From NCBI GenBank assembly GCA_030535815.1, contig JAUNRD010000057.1, positions 1 to 8,741 of the forward strand: a stretch of 8,741 nucleotides of DNA. The letters are read 5' to 3'. The notes below the pieces were generated by a model. That model saw only the letters and a list, made by a program, of their open reading frames with translations, did no database searches and was not told where the DNA came from. The position numbers and the translations under genes are program-made. Origin of the DNA: Clostridia bacterium. Lineage in GTDB: Bacteria > Bacillota > Clostridia > CAKSNL01 > HGM11501. Below are positions 5,244 through 8,741 of this stretch, one piece after another (position 1 is the stretch's first letter; the number at the start of each line of letters is the position of its first letter).

Positions 5244-7490
5244 TTATCTTTCAACCTCTTCCATAGTGAAGCTTTCAAATACGTCGCCTTCCTTGATGTC
5301 GTTGAACTTTTCGATGCTCATACCGCATTCAAAGCCGGATGCAACTTCCTTTGCATCGTCCTTGAATCTCTTAAGAGAATCAATGGCTCCTTCGTAGATA
5401 ACAATGCCGTTACGAACTACACGAACCTGATTGTTTCTCTGGATTACACCGTCTGTAACATAGCATCCTGCAATGGTACCAACGCTTGAAACCTTGAATG
5501 TCTGGCGTACCTCTGCATGACCTGTTACCTTTTCACGGAACTTAGGTGCAAGCATACCCTTCATAGCAGCTTCAATTTCGTCGATTGCATCGTAGATTAT
5601 ACGGTACATTCTCATTTCGATACCCTTTGTTTCAGCCGCAACTCTCGCACCGCCGTCGGGACGAACGTTAAATCCTACGATAATGGCATTGGATGCAGAT
5701 GCAAGCATAACGTCGGACTCATTTACTCCGCCGACTGCACCGTGGATAACCTTAACCTTAACTTCCTCATTTGAAAGCTTTTCAAGGCTCTGACGGACAG
5801 CCTCAACGCTACCCTGAACGTCAGCCTTAACGATTATATTAAGTGTCTTCACATCTCCCTGGGAAATCTGAGCAAAGAGATCATCAAGATTTACTGCAGA
5901 CTGAGCCTGAACAGCTTCGTCCTTAATCTTCTGCTTTCTTGCTTCAACAACGTCACGAGCTGCTCTTTCATCGTCAACAGCCCAGAAGATTTCTCCGCCT
6001 TCGGGAGCCTCGGAAAGTCCCACGATTTCAACAGGTACGGAAGGACCTGCTTCCTTAATCTTATTACCCTTATCATCTGTCATTACACGAACTCTACCAA
6101 CACTGGTACCTGCAACAACTACATCGCCCTGCTTAAGTGTACCGCGCTGAACGAGTACGGATGCAACAGGACCTCTGCCCTTGTCAAGACGGGATTCAAT
6201 AACCGTACCCTTTGCATTACGGTTGGGGTTTGCCTTGAGCTCAAGCATATCGGCACTTAAGATAACCATCTCAAGAAGACCCTCGATGTTGATTCTCTGC
6301 TTTGCGGAAACTTCAACACAAACCGTATCTCCTCCCCACTCTTCTACCAGTATATCATTCTCAGAAAGCTCTCTCTTTACTCTTGCAACGTCAGCACTTT
6401 CTTTGTCGATTTTATTAATTGCAACGATTGTTGTAAGACCTGCAGCCTTAGCGTGGTTTATCGCTTCAACTGTCTGAGGCATAATACCGTCGTCTGCCGC
6501 AACAACAAGTATTGCAATATCTGTTACCTGTGCACCGCGGGCACGCATTGCTGTAAATGCTTCATGACCGGGAGTATCAAGGAATGTAATCTGACGGTCA
6601 TTTATCTTAACGCGGTATGCACCGATGTGCTGGGTAATACCGCCTGCTTCTCCGGATACAACGTTTGTTTCTCTTATAGCGTCAAGAAGTGATGTCTTAC
6701 CGTGGTCAACGTGACCCATAACAACAACAACGGGATCTCTGGGAAGTAAATCCTCGGGAGCATCTTCTGTATCGTTGAACAACACATCTTCTTTTGTTAC
6801 AATAATTTCCTTTGTTACAACCGCTCCCATATCTTCTGCAATAAGGCTTGCTGTATCAAAGTCAACCGCCTGATTTACGTTTGCCATAACTCCGATTAAC
6901 ATAAGACGCTTGATAACATCATTAACCGTTGTCTTAAGCTTTTCTGCAAGATCGGATACGATGATTTCATCGGGAATCTCAATTTCAAGCTTTTCCTTCT
7001 TTTTAGGCTCTTCCTTCTTGGGAACAAAAGTATTTTTCTGCTGCTGCATTTTGTTCTTTTTCTTGATTTTCTGCTTGTTTGTAACAGTATCCTTAAGTTC
7101 GGGAGCAAGCTCTTCTATCTTTTCGCTGTCGTTATACTTGGAAAGATCCACAACATTAGCACGGGTATCAACATATCTTTTTTCCGTGTTGCGGTTGGGT
7201 TTTGCACCTGCTTCCTTTGCGGGCGCAGCTTCTTTTTTCTCTTTGGAAGCTTTCACTTCTTCCTTAGGTTCTTCTGCTTTAACGGGGCATAAGGATTTCA
7301 TGAATTCATAAATATCCGATCCGTCGTCATAAAGCTTTGTAAAATGTTCAAGAATCACATTCATATCCATATCGGATAAAACACTTGAATATCCCTTTAC
7401 CTGAGAGCCTGTATCCTTAAGTAATTCAACAATCTCAGCACTTTTTATGCCGAGTTCTTTGGAAAGTTCATTTACTTTAATTTTAGCCAT
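5244..7490 (-). CDS. infB: Translation initiation factor IF-2
   Basis: IF2 is the GTPase that brings fMet-tRNA to the 30S subunit and promotes 50S joining. The 748-residue protein is complete. An IF2 N-terminal domain is at about 1-50 (KVNELSKELGIKSAEIVELL), followed by a lysine/glutamate/alanine-rich linker to about 168. That linker carries a short ordered-looking motif, RYVDTRANVVDLSKYN (105-120). A second IF2_N domain lies at about 170-222. The G domain has G1 GHVDHGKT (259-266), G2 GITQHIG (284-290), G3 DTPGH (305-309), G4 NKID (359-362) and G5 SAK (395-397). Domain II (about 425-510), domain III (about 548-640) and the initiator-tRNA-binding domain IV (about 650-748, with GTIAGCYVTDG) follow. 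The ATG at 7490 has GGAGG 7 nt upstream. The gene directly follows ylxR with only 16 nt between them. Confidence 0.99.
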   Translation of the reverse strand: MAKIKVNELSKELGIKSAEIVELLKDTGSQVKGYSSVLSDMDMNVILEHFTKLYDDGSDIYEFMKSLCPVKAEEPKEEVKASKEKKEAAPAKEAGAKPNRNTEKRYVDTRANVVDLSKYNDSEKIEELAPELKDTVTNKQKIKKKNKMQQQKNTFVPKKEEPKKKEKLEIEIPDEIIVSDLAEKLKTTVNDVIKRLMLIGVMANVNQAVDFDTASLIAEDMGAVVTKEIIVTKEDVLFNDTEDAPEDLLPRDPVVVVMGHVDHGKTSLLDAIRETNVVSGEAGGITQHIGAYRVKINDRQITFLDTPGHEAFTAMRARGAQVTDIAILVVAADDGIMPQTVEAINHAKAAGLTTIVAINKIDKESADVARVKRELSENDILVEEWGGDTVCVEVSAKQRINIEGLLEMVILSADMLELKANPNRNAKGTVIESRLDKGRGPVASVLVQRGTLKQGDVVVAGTSVGRVRVMTDDKGNKIKEAGPSVPVEIVGLSEAPEGGEIFWAVDDERAARDVVEARKQKIKDEAVQAQSAVNLDDLFAQISQGDVKTLNIIVKADVQGSVEAVRQSLEKLSNEEVKVKVIHGAVGGVNESDVMLASASNAIIVGFNVRPDGGARVAAETKGIEMRMYRIIYDAIDEIEAAMKGMLAPKFREKVTGHAEVRQTFKVSSVGTIAGCYVTDGVIQRNNQVRVVRNGIVIYEGAIDSLKRFKDDAKEVASGFECGMSIEKFNDIKEGDVFESFTMEEVER

Positions 7491-7495
7491 AGAAA

Positions 7496-7502
7496 CACCT
7501 CC
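7496..7502 (-). promoter_or_regulatory. infB ribosome binding site
   Basis: GGAGGTG, its GGAGG 7 nt before the infB ATG at 7490, begins 4 nt after the ylxR stop. It is among the strongest sites in the window, suiting an abundant initiation factor made from an internal position of the operon. Confidence 0.85.
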
Positions 7503-7506
7503 ATGA

Positions 7507-7770
7507 TTAGTCCGCTGTTTTCATTTCCATAAGGGATGAAAACAGTTCTTTATCGACAGATGACTTGAAAGACCGCTCGAGCGCCTTTTTCTTTTCAGCT
7601 TCCGAAGCGCAATTTCCTTCTTTGCAGATATATGCACCTCTGCCATTTGCTTTACCTGTGGGGTCTATAAAAATTTCGCCATCTTTATTCTTTACAATCC
7701 TCAAAAGTTCTTTCTTATCCTTGCTTACTCTGCACACGCAGCACATTCGCAAGGGAATGTTTTTAGCCAA
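7507..7770 (-). CDS. ylxR: YlxR family RNA-binding protein (DUF448; RnpM)
   Basis: YlxR proteins are small basic proteins encoded between nusA and infB. The B. subtilis member has been reported to bind RNase P RNA and modulate its activity (renamed RnpM), and others have been described as nucleoid-associated. The 87-residue product shows the signatures IPLRMCCVCR (5-14), KKELLRIVK (19-27), DPTGKANGRGAYIC (36-49) and a helical C-terminus. Cys10, Cys13, Cys49 and Cys54 form two pairs that could bind metal; this is inference. The start is TTG. I choose the TTG at 7770, with AGAGG 9 nt upstream. A TTG at 7776 would add two residues but leaves only 3 nt. The L7Ae-like ylxQ gene that often follows is missing, and infB comes next. 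Confidence 0.92.
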   Translation of the reverse strand: MAKNIPLRMCCVCRVSKDKKELLRIVKNKDGEIFIDPTGKANGRGAYICKEGNCASEAEKKKALERSFKSSVDKELFSSLMEMKTAD

Positions 7771-7777
7771 AGCCAAT

Positions 7778-7784
7778 CACCTCT
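7778..7784 (-). promoter_or_regulatory. ylxR ribosome binding site
   Basis: AGAGGTG lies in the nusA-ylxR gap just past the nusA stop. Its AGAGG is 9 nt from the TTG at 7770 but only 3 nt from the TTG at 7776, so it favours the shorter reading. Confidence 0.65.
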
Positions 7785-7785
7785 G

Positions 7786-8741
7786 TTACTGGGCGCTGTC
7801 GCTCTTTATATCAATCTTCCATCCGGTAAGTCTTGCAGCAATACGAACATTCTGACCTTCCTTACCGATAGCGAGAGAAAGCTGATATTCGGGAACTAAA
7901 ACCATGGCGCTCTTTTCCTCTTCGTTTATGGTAACGCTTGTCACCTTGGCAGGGCTTAATGCCGCCTTTATAAATTCAGCAGGATCTTCGGAATACTTTA
8001 TAATGTCAATCTTTTCATCGCCCATGCCGTCCATAACGGCATTTACTCTCATACCCTTCTGACCTACACAAGAACCGATGGGGTCAATTTTTTCATCGTT
8101 GGACCATACAGCCATCTTGGTTCTGGAGCCCGCTTCTCTTACAACGCTCTTTATCTCAACTGTTCCGTCTGCTATTTCGGGAACTTCCTGTTCAAAAAGC
8201 TTTCTTATAAGGCCGGGATGTGTTCTGGAAAGAAGTATCTGAGGACCTGCATAAGCCTTTTTAATTTCCATAACGAAGAACTTCATACGCTTGTTGAAGG
8301 GATATTCCTCTCCGGGAATCTGCTCCTTCTGAATAAGAAGTCCTTCCGCATTGTCCTCTAAAGAAACGATGATTCCCTTTTTGTCTTCCTTCTGGATGAT
8401 ACCGGTAAGAATCTTTCCTTCTTTTTCGGTGAATGCATCAAAGAGATGTCCTCTTTCAGCCTCTCTTATTTTCTGAATAACAACCTGCTTTGCAGTCTGA
8501 GCAGCGATTCTTCCGAAACGCATGGGATCAACCGCATAGTCAACAAAATCCCCAACCTCGTAGGAGGGCTTTATTGCACGAGCTTCTTCCAAAGAGATTT
8601 CGTTTATGGGATCTTCTACCTCTTCTGCCACCATCTTCTGAGTATAAGCCTGAATTGCACCTGTTTCCTCGTTCATCTCAACACGTACATAAAGGTTGTC
8701 AAGATAATTTTTCTTGCACGCCGCAACAAGTGCCGCCTTTA
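7786..8741 (-). CDS. nusA: Transcription termination/antitermination factor NusA, N-terminus cut by window edge
   Basis: NusA binds RNA polymerase and nascent RNA to control pausing, termination and antitermination. The frame is open to the window edge. The visible 317 residues begin KAALVAACKKNYLDNLYVRVEM, which matches the end of the polymerase-binding N-terminal domain, so only about 25 residues are missing. The S1 domain covers about visible residues 105-172 (KEGKILTGIIQ to QILLSRTHP). KH1 contains REAGSRTKMAV and DPIGSCVGQKGMRV (GQKG at 226-229). KH2 contains LAIGKEGQNVRIAARLTGW (GKEG at 292-295). The protein ends just after KH2 and lacks the acidic C-terminal repeats of E. coli NusA, as in most Gram-positive bacteria. 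The ATG at 8676 is internal, not the start, because conserved sequence continues upstream. NusA heads the visible operon, and the rimP gene that usually precedes it is outside the window. Confidence 0.97.
   Translation of the reverse strand, partial: KAALVAACKKNYLDNLYVRVEMNEETGAIQAYTQKMVAEEVEDPINEISLEEARAIKPSYEVGDFVDYAVDPMRFGRIAAQTAKQVVIQKIREAERGHLFDAFTEKEGKILTGIIQKEDKKGIIVSLEDNAEGLLIQKEQIPGEEYPFNKRMKFFVMEIKKAYAGPQILLSRTHPGLIRKLFEQEVPEIADGTVEIKSVVREAGSRTKMAVWSNDEKIDPIGSCVGQKGMRVNAVMDGMGDEKIDIIKYSEDPAEFIKAALSPAKVTSVTINEEEKSAMVLVPEYQLSLAIGKEGQNVRIAARLTGWKIDIKSDSAQ

Noticed and set aside
6910..7311. 133-codon plus-strand open frame opposite infB
   Set aside because: It is antisense to the lysine- and glutamate-rich IF2 linker. 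The Ser/Phe-rich composition is what the complement of AAA/GAA codons gives, and it has no domain signature.
8674..8676. ATG at 8676 as the nusA start
   Set aside because: Conserved NusA sequence (CKKNYLDNLYVRVE) continues upstream in the same frame to the window edge, so this Met is internal.
1..8741. A novel defence, mobile or biosynthetic system
   Set aside because: I looked for CRISPR repeats, transposase or integrase genes, tRNA/rRNA genes, toxin-antitoxin pairs and unknown gene clusters on both strands and saw none. Every substantial gene belongs to a known housekeeping family in conserved order.

Overview
The window holds a conserved bacterial housekeeping block for transcription, translation and RNA decay. 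Every gene is on the minus strand. In transcription order (high to low coordinates) it reads nusA (5' end outside the window), ylxR/rnpM, infB, rbfA, nrnA, truB, ribF, rpsO, pnp (3' end outside the window). Gene order, the short NusA without C-terminal repeats, strong AGGAGG-type ribosome binding sites, the TTG and GTG starts and moderate GC content all point to a low-to-moderate GC Gram-positive bacterium. It is most likely a member of the Clostridia, perhaps a gut Oscillospirales lineage; the class is fairly secure and the order is a guess.

Region 8741-3046 is a tightly packed operon core. nusA, ylxR and infB are separated by about 15 nt each. infB and rbfA abut (TAAATG). rbfA/nrnA and nrnA/truB overlap by 8 and 23 nt. 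truB and ribF are 4 nt apart. The products cover transcription elongation (NusA), an RNA-binding RNase P modulator (YlxR), initiation (IF2), 30S maturation (RbfA), nanoRNA/pApA hydrolysis (NrnA), tRNA pseudouridine-55 (TruB) and FMN/FAD synthesis (RibF). The ylxQ and ylxP genes found in the Bacillus subtilis version of this operon are absent.

The regulatory content is concentrated in the last 2.2 kb. A near-consensus extended -10 sigma-A promoter lies across the ribF stop codon and should give rpsO its own transcript. That transcript would carry a leader of about 90 nt with two stem-loops, a candidate site for S15 autoregulation. After rpsO comes an 11-bp terminator-like hairpin with an imperfect U-tract. 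A 75-bp palindrome then lies in the pnp leader. Its non-Watson-Crick positions include three that become G-U pairs only in the pnp-sense RNA, so it may act as a folded RNA, for example in PNPase autoregulation.

No mobile gene, CRISPR array, defence system or novel gene cluster is visible. The coding content is ordinary, and the points worth a second look are the rpsO and pnp leaders and a few start-site decisions.
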